Positions 8,314-16,552 of a DNA stretch of 37,962 bases are shown one piece after another (position 1 is the stretch's first letter; each line of letters starts with the position of its first letter). Position numbers and translations under genes: made by a program. Source of the DNA: Chloroflexota bacterium (GTDB taxonomy: Bacteria; Chloroflexota; UBA11872; VXNJ01); the NCBI GenBank assembly GCA_030744875.1, contig JASLPR010000033.1:1-37962 (forward strand), written 5' to 3'. The notes beneath the pieces are model-generated. The model was given only the letters and a program-made list of their open reading frames with translations, had not been told where the DNA came from and did no database searches.

Positions 8314-9841
8314 CGCTCATCGCGGCATCGGCCGCCTGCCCGTCGCTGTTGCCGGGTGACGCCGGCGATTCGACCGTCGGCTCGAACTTCAACTTGTCCA
8401 TCTCCAGCTGCACCGGGATCGGGTATTCGCGGGTCAGGCAACCAGTGCAGAGTTTCTCCCCGGCGATTCCCGTCGCCCGGATCAATCCCTCGATGCTCAG
8501 GTAGCTTAGGCTGTCGGCGTCGACGTGCTCGCAGATCTGCGGCACGGTCATGTTGTTGGCGATCAACTCGTCGGCGTGCTGGATATCGATCCCGTAGAAG
8601 CACGGCCACTTGATCGGCGGGCTGCTGATGCGCAGGTGCACCTCGGCGGCGTTGCCCGAGGTGCGCAGCAGGTTCACGATGGCCTTCGTCGTATTGCCAC
8701 GCACGATCGAGTCGTCGACCACCACGATGCTCTTACCGGCGGTCACCGTTTGCAGGGTGTTCAGTTTCAACTTCACGCCCAGGCGGCGGATGCGGTCGTC
8801 GGGTTGAATGAACGTGCGACCGATATAGCGGCTCTTCACCAGGCCCTCGCCGTAGGGAATGCCGGCCTCCTTGGCGTAGCCAATCGCCGCCGCCGTCGCC
8901 GAGTCCGGCACCCCGATCACCAGGTCGGCGTCCACCGGGTACTCGCGGGCCAGCCGCGCGCCCATCCGCACCCGGGCCTCGTAGAGGCTGGCGCCTTCGA
9001 TCACGCTGTCCGGCCGCGCGAAGTAGATGTACTCGAAAATACACAGTGCCGTCGGCGGGTGGGCTTCCTCGCCGTAGCTGCGCACCCCGGCGTCGTTGAT
9101 TTCGATGATCTCGCCGGCCAGGAAATCGCGCTCAAACCGGGCATCCAGTGCCTCGAAGGCGCACGATTCGGAGGCGATCAGCCAGGTGTTGCCGTAGGTG
9201 CCCAGGCACAGCGGCCGGTTGCCCAGTCCATCGCGCACCCCGATCACGCTGGTCGGCGTCAGGAAAACCAGACTGAACGACCCGCGCAGCCGCGGGAACG
9301 TGTGGCGGATCCGGTCGATCCAGGTCTCACCCGGGGCGTTGACCACCAGCGAGAGAATCAGTTCGCTGTCGGTGGTGGAGTAGAACGTCGGCGAGATCTC
9401 CAGCAACTCCTCACGCAGTTCCACCGAGTTAACCAGGTTGCCGTTGTGGCCCATCGCGATTGGGCCCAGGTCCGACTCGGCGAACACCGGCTGGGCGTTC
9501 TCAATTCGGCTCGAGCCGGTGGTCGAGTAGCGGGTGTGGCCGATCGCCGCGAAACCCTCCAGGCCGTCCAGGTCGCGGTCGTCAAAAACCTGCGCCACCA
9601 GGCCCATCCGTCGATGCATCGCGATGCCGGCGCCATCGGCGACGGCGATGCCGGCGCTCTCTTGGCCGCGGTGCTGCAACGTGTACAGGCCGAAGAAGGT
9701 CTGGCGGGCGACATCTTCGCCGGGGCCGTATATCCCGAAGATCCCGCATTCCTCGAGTAGAACGCGATTCTCCGGGCCGAACCAGTAGGGATCAGGCGCG
9801 GCAGGCAAGCCTTTTCTCCGCGATTGGTCGTAGGCGGTCAA
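8264..9841 (-). CDS. purF: Amidophosphoribosyltransferase PurF (Fe-S, propeptide type)
   Basis: PurF is the first committed enzyme of purine synthesis; it makes phosphoribosylamine from PRPP and glutamine and is usually the feedback-controlled step. The Ntn-hydrolase glutaminase begins at the Cys in LLEECGIFGIYG, so the upstream residues form a propeptide that must be removed, as in the Bacillus subtilis type. All four expected iron-sulfur ligands are present: ALCIFEYIYFARPDS, KWPCFYGID and KLCTGCLT. The PRPP loop is IVVVDDSIVRGNTT. The TTG at 9841 follows an AGGGGC at good spacing and gives 525 residues with a 31-residue propeptide. A GTG at 9895 inside purL is an alternative giving 543. The last 40 or so residues are low-complexity and overlap the proposed purM start. 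Confidence 0.94.
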   Translation of the reverse strand: MTAYDQSRRKGLPAAPDPYWFGPENRVLLEECGIFGIYGPGEDVARQTFFGLYTLQHRGQESAGIAVADGAGIAMHRRMGLVAQVFDDRDLDGLEGFAAIGHTRYSTTGSSRIENAQPVFAESDLGPIAMGHNGNLVNSVELREELLEISPTFYSTTDSELILSLVVNAPGETWIDRIRHTFPRLRGSFSLVFLTPTSVIGVRDGLGNRPLCLGTYGNTWLIASESCAFEALDARFERDFLAGEIIEINDAGVRSYGEEAHPPTALCIFEYIYFARPDSVIEGASLYEARVRMGARLAREYPVDADLVIGVPDSATAAAIGYAKEAGIPYGEGLVKSRYIGRTFIQPDDRIRRLGVKLKLNTLQTVTAGKSIVVVDDSIVRGNTTKAIVNLLRTSGNAAEVHLRISSPPIKWPCFYGIDIQHADELIANNMTVPQICEHVDADSLSYLSIEGLIRATGIAGEKLCTGCLTREYPIPVQLEMDKLKFEPTVESPASPGNSDGQAADAAMSDGAAPADPHPTSTRIG

Positions 9842-9843
9842 TT

Positions 9844-12066
9844 CTAGCCCCTGCCGTTCTGGCTGGCCAAAGCGTCGGCCAGTCCGTATTGCCACGCACC
9901 GTCGGCTTCTTCAAGCGCGACCTCAACCCCGGGCAGCAGCGCGATCCGCGCCCCGCCCACCCGGCCAATTATGGTCAGCGACGCTCCATTCTCTCCGCAC
10001 ATACGTTCCAGGTCCGCCAGGCGATCTGGAGCGGTCGAGACCACAATCCGGCTGGCGGACTCGCCGAACAGCAGCGCGTCGCGCCGGCCGTCGGCGGCGT
10101 CGATATCCAGCGTCGCGCCGATCCCGCCGGCGATCGCGCTCTCGGCCACCGCCACCGCCAGGCCGCCATCGGCCACGTCGTGGGCCGATCTGACTACTCC
10201 TGACCGGATTCCGGCTAGGCACGCTGCCTGCACCCGGGCCTCCAGGTCCAGGTCGATCCCCGGCGCGCCGGCTTCGATCCCGTGGATAAGCTTCAGGTAC
10301 TCGCTGCCGTCCAGGTCCGATTCCAGCGGGCCGATCAGCGCGATCACATCGTCGGTGTCCTTGAAGGCGCTGTCGGAGCGATTGTTGATGTCCTCCAGCA
10401 CCCCCAGCATCCCGATCACCGGCGTTGGGTGGATCTGGCGATTGTTGGCCTCGTTATAGAAGCTCACGTTGCCCCCGGTCACCGGGGTGCCCAGCCGCTC
10501 GCAGGCCTCCGAGATGCCCGCCACCGCCTCGGCGAACTGGTAGTAGACCGCCGGTTCCGTCGGCGAACCGAAGTTCAGGCAGTTGGTGATCGCAATCGGC
10601 TCCGCCCCGGTGCAGACCACGTTGCGCGCCGCCTCGGCCACCGCCCGCGCGCCGCCCCCGCGCGGATTCAGGAAGACGTGCCGCCCGTTGCCGTCGGTGG
10701 CGATCGCGATGGCTCGTTTGGTGCCCTTGATCCGCAGCACCGCCGCGTCGCTGCCCGGCCCGCTCACCGTGTTCGTGCCGACCGTTTGGTCATAAGTCCG
10801 ATACACGCAATACTTCGAGGCGATGTTCGGCGCCGCCAGCAGTTCCAGCAAAGTCGCCGCTAGGTCGTCCGACTCCGGTACCTGCGCCAGGTCCAACGCC
10901 TGCACCCGGTCCAGGTAGTCCGGCCGCACCACCGGCAATTCGTACTCCGGGGCGTCGATCAGGAACTCAATCGGTATCCGCGCCACCTGGTTGCCCTCGT
11001 CGAGCACGGTGACGTGCCCGTCGTCGGTGACCTCGCCGATAATGTCCGAATGCAGGCCCCAGCGGTCAAACAGGGCGATCACTTCCGCCTCGCGCCCGCG
11101 GGTCGCCACCACCAGCATCCGCTCCTGGCTCTCACTTAACATAACTTCGTACGGCGTCAGGTTGGCGGTGCGGCGCGAGACCTTGTCGATATTGAGTTTC
11201 ACTCCCGCCCCACCCCGCCCCGCCGCCTCCACCGCCGAGCTGGTCAGTCCGGCCGCGCCCAGGTCCTGCATCCCGACCACCGCGTCGGTCTCCAGCAGTT
11301 CCAGGCAGGCCTCGATCAACAGCTTCTCCAGGAACGGGTTCCCCACTTGCACCACCCCGCGGGTCGATGCCTCCGGGTCTTCCACCGAGGCGAACGTCGC
11401 TCCGTGCACCCCGTCGCGGCCGGTGTCGGCCCCGACCAGAATCAGCGGATTGCCGGTTCCGGTGGCCGTGGCGCTGGTCAGCCGGTCGTGCGGCAATAGC
11501 CCCACGCACATCGCGTTTACGAGCGGGTTGCCCTCGTAGCTCTCATCTACCACCACCTCGCCGCCGACGGTCGGGATGCCCACGCAATTGCCGTAAAAGC
11601 CCACCCCGCCGATAATCCCGTTGGCCAGGTAGCGATTGCGCGGTTTGTCCAGCGGACCGAAGCGCAGCGAGTCGAAGAGTGCGATAGGCCGTGCCCCCAT
11701 CGTGAAGATGTCGCGAATGATCCCGCCCACGCCCGTCGCCGCGCTCTGGAACGGCTCCACCGCGCTCGGGTGGTTGTGGCTTTCGATCTTAAAGACCACC
11801 GCCAGGCCGTCGCCGATGTCCACCGCGCCGGCGTTCTCCTCACCCGCCGCCACCAGAATGGCCTCCGACTGCGTCGGCATTGTCCGCAGGTGCGGCCGCG
11901 AGTGCTTGTAGCCGCAGTGCTCGCTCCACAGCGCGCCGAAGATGCCCAGTTCCACCTCGCTCGGCGGCCGCCCCATCAGGTCGGTGATGCGCGCGTACTC
12001 GGTCCGATTCAGCGAGATCGCCCGCAGGATGGCGTCGTCGATGGCGGCTGGCGTCATGTCAGCCAA
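9844..12066 (-). CDS. purL: FGAM synthase subunit PurL (small type)
   Basis: This is the synthase subunit of phosphoribosylformylglycinamidine synthase, working with PurS and PurQ to convert FGAR to FGAM using ATP and glutamine-derived ammonia. At 740 residues it is the small PurL form (about 740) rather than the fused 1300-residue form. The N-terminal SEHCGYKHSRPHLR, VFKIESHNHPSAVEPF, ATGVGGIIRDIFTMGARPIA and GGVGFYGNCVGIPTVGGE are typical, and the second half repeats the fold with DVADGGLAVAVAESAIAGG near the end. The ATG at 12066 overlaps the purQ stop by 8 bp. The gene ends two bases before the preferred purF start. Confidence 0.97.
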   Translation of the reverse strand: MADMTPAAIDDAILRAISLNRTEYARITDLMGRPPSEVELGIFGALWSEHCGYKHSRPHLRTMPTQSEAILVAAGEENAGAVDIGDGLAVVFKIESHNHPSAVEPFQSAATGVGGIIRDIFTMGARPIALFDSLRFGPLDKPRNRYLANGIIGGVGFYGNCVGIPTVGGEVVVDESYEGNPLVNAMCVGLLPHDRLTSATATGTGNPLILVGADTGRDGVHGATFASVEDPEASTRGVVQVGNPFLEKLLIEACLELLETDAVVGMQDLGAAGLTSSAVEAAGRGGAGVKLNIDKVSRRTANLTPYEVMLSESQERMLVVATRGREAEVIALFDRWGLHSDIIGEVTDDGHVTVLDEGNQVARIPIEFLIDAPEYELPVVRPDYLDRVQALDLAQVPESDDLAATLLELLAAPNIASKYCVYRTYDQTVGTNTVSGPGSDAAVLRIKGTKRAIAIATDGNGRHVFLNPRGGGARAVAEAARNVVCTGAEPIAITNCLNFGSPTEPAVYYQFAEAVAGISEACERLGTPVTGGNVSFYNEANNRQIHPTPVIGMLGVLEDINNRSDSAFKDTDDVIALIGPLESDLDGSEYLKLIHGIEAGAPGIDLDLEARVQAACLAGIRSGVVRSAHDVADGGLAVAVAESAIAGGIGATLDIDAADGRRDALLFGESASRIVVSTAPDRLADLERMCGENGASLTIIGRVGGARIALLPGVEVALEEADGAWQYGLADALASQNGRG

Positions 12067-12763
12067 CGGGCACGGCCTCCAGGTGGGCCACCAGCGACCG
12101 CCAGATCTGCGCCCCGTCGTCGCCGCCGAGGATCATTTCCGACGCCCGTTCCGGGTGGGGCATCATGCCGAGCACATTGCCCCGCTCGTTGGTGATCCCG
12201 GCGATGTTGTTGATTGAACCGTTGGGATTCGCTTCCGGCGTGGTCTCCCCGGCTTCGTCGCAGTAGCGGAACAGCACCCGCCCCTCGCCCTCTAGTTCGG
12301 CGATCGTCTCCGGGTCGGCGTAGTAGTTGCCGTCGCCGTGGGCGATCGGCATCCGCAGTAGCTGGCCCGGTTCGCAGGCGCTAGTAAATATCGTGTCGGT
12401 GCGTTCGGTGCGCAGCCCCACCCAGTCGTGGCGAAACTCCAGGCCCGCGTTGCGCAGCATCGCCCCGGGCAGCAAACCGGCTTCAAGCAGGACCTGAAAG
12501 CCGTTGCAGACGCCCAGGATCGGCGTCCCGCGCCGCGCCGCCTCCTGCACCGGTCCCATCGCCGCCGCGAACCGCGCCACCGCCCCGCTGCGCAGGTGAT
12601 CGCCGTACGAGAACCCGCCGGGGATCATGATGAGGTCGTAGCCGTCCAGGTCGGTCTCGGCGTGCCAGACGAAATCGGCCTGAAAGCCGGCCACCTCGCT
12701 CAGCGCGTGCTGGGCATCATGGTCGCAGTTACTCCCCGGGAAGACGATCACGCAGGCCTTCAA
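12059..12763 (-). CDS. purQ: FGAM synthase glutaminase subunit PurQ
   Basis: PurQ is the class I glutamine amidotransferase subunit that supplies ammonia to PurL. The 234-residue protein contains the nucleophile Cys86 in ILGVCNGFQVLLEAG and the His203/Glu205 pair in MMPHPERASE, with the oxyanion region IPGGFSYGDHLRSGA. The start ATG overlaps the purS stop by four bases, and the 3' end overlaps purL by eight, so PurS, PurQ and PurL are probably produced in coordinated amounts for the complex. Confidence 0.96.
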   Translation of the reverse strand: MKACVIVFPGSNCDHDAQHALSEVAGFQADFVWHAETDLDGYDLIMIPGGFSYGDHLRSGAVARFAAAMGPVQEAARRGTPILGVCNGFQVLLEAGLLPGAMLRNAGLEFRHDWVGLRTERTDTIFTSACEPGQLLRMPIAHGDGNYYADPETIAELEGEGRVLFRYCDEAGETTPEANPNGSINNIAGITNERGNVLGMMPHPERASEMILGGDDGAQIWRSLVAHLEAVPVG

Positions 12764-13032
12764 GCCGGCGCTCTCGTCACTGCTTCGGTCACCTCGATCT
12801 CGTGGTCCTCGATCACCGGATTGGCCAGCAGTTGCTCGCTCATCGCGGCGGCGTCTTTTTCGGCTTCCGCCAGGCTGCCGGCGGCCAGCGCGAACTCCAC
12901 CACCTTGCCCACCCTGGCGCCCGAGACTCCTTCGAATCCTAGGCTGTGCAGGCTGGCCTCGACCGTCGCGCCCACCGGGTCCACGACCTCCGGTTGCAGG
13001 CGCACCGTCACCTTCACGCGATAGTTGTTCAT
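12760..13032 (-). CDS. purS: FGAM synthase subunit PurS
   Basis: This 90-residue protein is the small structural subunit needed to join PurQ to the small form of PurL. The ferredoxin-like pattern is visible: YRVKVTVRLQPEVVDPVGAT at the start, then LHSLGFEGVSGARVGKVVEF and a C-terminal LANPVIEDHEIEV. Size and context between purC and purQ make the call secure. The start ATG at 13032 overlaps the purC stop by four bases on the same strand. Confidence 0.94.
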   Translation of the reverse strand: MNNYRVKVTVRLQPEVVDPVGATVEASLHSLGFEGVSGARVGKVVEFALAAGSLAEAEKDAAAMSEQLLANPVIEDHEIEVTEAVTRAPA

Positions 13033-13922
13033 ACGGCGGCGATCAACCTCTCCAGGGCTTCTTCGTACTTGCGGGTCGTATTACGTACAACGTCCGCCGG
13101 CAGCGGCGGCGCCGGTGGCTCCCGGTCCCAGCCCGACTCGGTCAGCGCGTCGCGCACGAACTGCTTATCGAAGCTCATCGGCGACGTGCCCACTGCGTAG
13201 GTGCTTTCCTCCCAGAAGCGCGACGAATCCGGCGTCATCACCTCGTCGATTAGTAGCAGTTTGCCCTCGTACATTCCGAACTCAAATTTCGTGTCGGCCA
13301 GGATGAGCCCGCGCGCCCGGGCGTGATCGTGCCCCGTCTGGTAGATCTTCAGGGTAAGTTCGCGCAGCCGTTCCGCCAGTTCCATTCCCACCACCGCCGC
13401 CGTCTCCTCGAAGCCGATGTTCTCGTCATGACCGGATGTCGCCTTCGTCGCCGGAGTAAAGATGGCCTCCGGCAAGATCTCCGACTGCCGCAGACCGGCC
13501 GGCAATTCGATCCCACAGACTGCGCCGTCCACCTGGTAGTCGGCCCAGCCGGAGCCGGCCAGGTAGCCCCGCGCCACGCACTCCACCGGCAGCGGCTCGG
13601 CCTTCTTGACCAGCATCGAGCGCCCGGCCAGTACTTCCCGGTCGGCTCCGCTTGGCAGGTCCATCTTTTCCACGTCGGTCGTTATCAGGTGATCCGGCAC
13701 CAAGTCCTTCAGTAGCCCGAACCAGAACTCCGAAAGCATCGTCAGCACCCGACCCTTACCTGGAATCGGCGTCGGGATGATCGAGTCGTAGGCCGAGACC
13801 CGGTCGGTCGCCACGATCAGCAGATCGTCGCCCAGTTCGTAGATGTCGCGGACCTTGCCGCGTGCCCGCGGTTCCAGTCCCGGGATGTTCGATTCCGCCA
13901 TGCCGATGTCTGCGCTTGCCAT
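13029..13922 (-). CDS. purC: SAICAR synthetase PurC
   Basis: PurC ligates aspartate to CAIR with ATP to give SAICAR. The 297-residue protein matches the longer family form (about 300 residues). Landmarks are RGKVRDIYELGDDLLIVATD, RVSAYDSIIPTPIPGKGRVL, VECVARGYLAGSGW, FTPATKATSGHDENI, LADTKFEFG and LIDEVMTPDSSRFW. A second Met (MAESNIPGLEPRARGK) is a possible later start. The gene follows purB by two bases, so the two are clearly in one operon. Confidence 0.96.
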   Translation of the reverse strand: MASADIGMAESNIPGLEPRARGKVRDIYELGDDLLIVATDRVSAYDSIIPTPIPGKGRVLTMLSEFWFGLLKDLVPDHLITTDVEKMDLPSGADREVLAGRSMLVKKAEPLPVECVARGYLAGSGWADYQVDGAVCGIELPAGLRQSEILPEAIFTPATKATSGHDENIGFEETAAVVGMELAERLRELTLKIYQTGHDHARARGLILADTKFEFGMYEGKLLLIDEVMTPDSSRFWEESTYAVGTSPMSFDKQFVRDALTESGWDREPPAPPLPADVVRNTTRKYEEALERLIAAV

Positions 13923-13924
13923 TC

Positions 13925-15226
13925 CTATCCCTTCATTTCCAATCCAAGCCGTTCGTAGGCGGTATCAATCCAGCGCAGGTGGCGCGCCGGATCAAAGATC
14001 GCGACCAGTTCTTCGCCCGGGAGTTTCGCGTTGACGGCCGGATCGGCCGCCAGCAAGTCCTGCAGGGAGGTCTTCTCGTTGAACGCCCGCATCGCGTGGT
14101 CGTGCACCAGTGCGTAGGCGTCCTGCCGGGACATGCCCTTCTCGATCAGCGCCAGCAACACACCCTGCGAGAAGACCAGCCCGTGGGTGGCGAAGACGTT
14201 GGCCGCCATCCGCTTTTCATTCACCCGCAGCCCGTCGACGATCCCGGTGAAGAGCCAGAGGATGTAGTCCAGCGCGATGCAGGAGTCAGGCAGGATCACG
14301 CGTTCGGCCGAGCTGTGGCTGATGTCGCGCTCGTGCCAGAGGGTAACGTTTTCGAGGCCCGTGCCGGCGTTGTTGCGCACGATTCTGGCCAGCCCGCTGA
14401 CCCGCTCGCAGCGCGAGGGATTCCGCTTGTGCGGCATCGAAGACGACCCGTGGCGGCCTTCCTCAAAGGGCTCTTCGACCTCGCCGATCTCGGTGCGTTG
14501 CAGGTTGCGGACTTCCGTCGCAAACTTGTCCAGCGAGGTCGCCACCAGCGCCAGCGTGGACAAGAAGTGGGCGTGGCGGTCGCGCTGCAGGATCTGGCTC
14601 GACACCGGCGCCGTTGCCAGGCCCAGCAGCCGGCAAACGATCTCCTCCACCTCCGGCGGCACGTTGGCGTGAGTTCCCACCGAGCCGGAGATCTTCCCGA
14701 AGGCGATCTCCGCCCGCGCGGCTTCGAGCCTCCGGCGATTGCGCCGGATCTCGTCCACCCAGATCAAGAGCTTGAAACCAAACGTCGTCGGCTCGGCGTG
14801 GATGCCGTGCGAGCGGCCGATGGACAGCGTGTCTTTGTGCGTAATCGCCAGCCGCGTCACCGACGCCTCCAGCGCTTCCAGGCGGCCGAGCAGCAGATCG
14901 GCGGCGGCCACCAGTTGCAGCGATTGCGACGTGTCCAGCACGTCCGACGAGGTCAGCCCCAGATGCAGCCAGCGCGATTCCGTGCCCAACGACTCGGCCA
15001 CCGCGGTCACGAAGGAGTCCGTCTCGTGGTCGGAGGTCTTCTCGATCTCGTCGATGCGTTCCAACGAGAAGGTGGCGTTGTGAATCAGCGCCGCGTCCGC
15101 TTTCGGGATCACCCCAGTCTCGGCCCAGGCGTCGCAGGCGGCGATCTCCACCCGCAGCTGGAAATCGAAATAGGCCTGCCGCTCCCAGATGGCGCCCATC
15201 TCGGGCCGGGTGTAGCGGGGAATCAC
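13925..15226 (-). CDS. purB: Adenylosuccinate lyase PurB
   Basis: PurB removes fumarate from SAICAR in the IMP pathway and from adenylosuccinate in AMP synthesis. The 433-residue protein begins MIPRYTRPEMGAIW, as in many bacterial PurB proteins. It has HLGLTSSDVLDT, the RSHGIHAEPTTFG active-site segment and the superfamily signature GSSSMPHKRNPSRCE, which bears the mobile catalytic Ser loop. Length is normal (about 430). A 45-bp gap separates it from purD upstream, one of the few real gaps in this operon, in which no promoter is evident. Confidence 0.97.
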   Translation of the reverse strand: MIPRYTRPEMGAIWERQAYFDFQLRVEIAACDAWAETGVIPKADAALIHNATFSLERIDEIEKTSDHETDSFVTAVAESLGTESRWLHLGLTSSDVLDTSQSLQLVAAADLLLGRLEALEASVTRLAITHKDTLSIGRSHGIHAEPTTFGFKLLIWVDEIRRNRRRLEAARAEIAFGKISGSVGTHANVPPEVEEIVCRLLGLATAPVSSQILQRDRHAHFLSTLALVATSLDKFATEVRNLQRTEIGEVEEPFEEGRHGSSSMPHKRNPSRCERVSGLARIVRNNAGTGLENVTLWHERDISHSSAERVILPDSCIALDYILWLFTGIVDGLRVNEKRMAANVFATHGLVFSQGVLLALIEKGMSRQDAYALVHDHAMRAFNEKTSLQDLLAADPAVNAKLPGEELVAIFDPARHLRWIDTAYERLGLEMKG

Positions 15227-15271
15227 GACGTCGCTCCCTGGGCTCTGCGAATCAACTCAAACAGCATCGCG

Positions 15272-16552
15272 CTATGCCTCCAGGATCGCCGGGTCGTGCG
15301 CGGCGATATCGCCACGGTGCTGCGCGCCGTCGAAATCCACCATCTCCAGGTTCGCGTAGGCGGCGGCCCGCGACGCGCTCACGTCATCGCCCAGCCCCAC
15401 CACCGCCAGCACCCGGCCGCCGTTGGTCACCAGTTCCTCCCCGTTCAGCGCCGTTCCCGCCTGGAATACCAGCGCGTCCTCGCCCACATCCGCGACGCCG
15501 GAAATCGGGCAGCCCGTGTCGTACCCGCCCGGGTAGCCGCCCGAGGCCAGCACCACGCAGGTGGCCGAGCTGGCCGCGATGTCCAGGTGCGCCTCGGTCA
15601 GCCGGCCCTGGGCGGCCAGCAGCGCCGCGTCGGCCAGGTCGCCATTTAGCAGCGGCATGATCGCCTGGGTCTCCGGGTCGCCCAGTCGGCAGTTGAACTC
15701 AATCACCTGCGGGCCGTCGGCCGTGATCATCAGGCCGGCATACAGGAAGCCCACGTAGGGGTTCCCCGACGCCGCCAGCGCCTGCAGCGTCGGTTGCATC
15801 ACCACTTCTTCGATTTCCTGTCGCAGCGCGTCGTCCTGTAGCGCCACCGGCGAATAGCAGCCCATCCCGCCGGTGTTCGGCCCGACATCGCCGTCGCCGA
15901 CGCGTTTGAAATCGCGCGCGAAGGGCAACATCAGGTGATTCTTGCCGTCGGTGATCGCGAAGGCTGACAGTTCCTGCCCGAAGAGGCACTCCTCGACCAG
16001 GATCGTATTCCCGGCCGCGCCGAAGACCCGATCCGTCATCATCCCCTCTACCGCCGCCTCGGCCTCGGCGAACTCCCGCGCCACCACCACGCCCTTACCC
16101 AGCGCCAGCCCGTCGGCCTTCACCACCGCCGGGTATTCGATCTGCGCCAGGTAGTCGATCGCGCTGTGGGAGTCGTCAAATACCTCGAAGGCCCCGGTGG
16201 GGATGCCGTTGTCGGCCAGCAGATTTTTCGCCCAGACCTTACTCGACTCGATTCGCGCCGCGCCCTTGTCCGGTCCCAGGCACAGCAAGCCGGCCCGGCG
16301 CAGTTCGTCGCCCACCCCGGCGGCCAGCGGATCTTCCGGCCCCACCACCACCAGGTCGATGGCGTTCTCCTCGGCCCACACCCGCACTTCGACCGGATCG
16401 GCGGTATTCAGCGGCACATTCGTCGCCAGCGTCGCCGTGCCTGGGTTGCCCGGCGCGCAGAACAGGTCGTCCACGGCGGGGCTCTGCGCCAGCTTCCAGA
16501 CCAGCGCGTGCTCACGCCCGCCGCCGCCCAGGACCAGCAATCTCATTCCCAT
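15272..16552 (-). CDS. purD: Phosphoribosylamine-glycine ligase PurD
   Basis: PurD (GAR synthetase) joins glycine to phosphoribosylamine with ATP. The 426-residue ATP-grasp enzyme shows LLVLGGGGREHALVWKLAQS at the N-terminus, FCAPGNPGTA, the ATP-grasp lid PAVVKADGLALGKGVVVA, NTGGMGCYSP, YVGFLYAGLMIT and EFNCRLGDPETQ. Two nearby ATG codons are possible starts, 16552 and 16546; the second overlaps the guaA stop as ATGA and directly precedes the conserved RLLVLGGGG. The choice changes only two residues. Confidence 0.97.
   Translation of the reverse strand: MGMRLLVLGGGGREHALVWKLAQSPAVDDLFCAPGNPGTATLATNVPLNTADPVEVRVWAEENAIDLVVVGPEDPLAAGVGDELRRAGLLCLGPDKGAARIESSKVWAKNLLADNGIPTGAFEVFDDSHSAIDYLAQIEYPAVVKADGLALGKGVVVAREFAEAEAAVEGMMTDRVFGAAGNTILVEECLFGQELSAFAITDGKNHLMLPFARDFKRVGDGDVGPNTGGMGCYSPVALQDDALRQEIEEVVMQPTLQALAASGNPYVGFLYAGLMITADGPQVIEFNCRLGDPETQAIMPLLNGDLADAALLAAQGRLTEAHLDIAASSATCVVLASGGYPGGYDTGCPISGVADVGEDALVFQAGTALNGEELVTNGGRVLAVVGLGDDVSASRAAAYANLEMVDFDGAQHRGDIAAHDPAILEA

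Noticed and set aside
8525-9760. 411-codon plus-strand open frame
   Set aside because: Antisense to purF, which has all catalytic and Fe-S residues on the other strand.
13862-15649. 595-codon plus-strand open frame
   Set aside because: Antisense to purC/purB/purD; basic composition and no domain pattern. High GC produces many such shadow frames.
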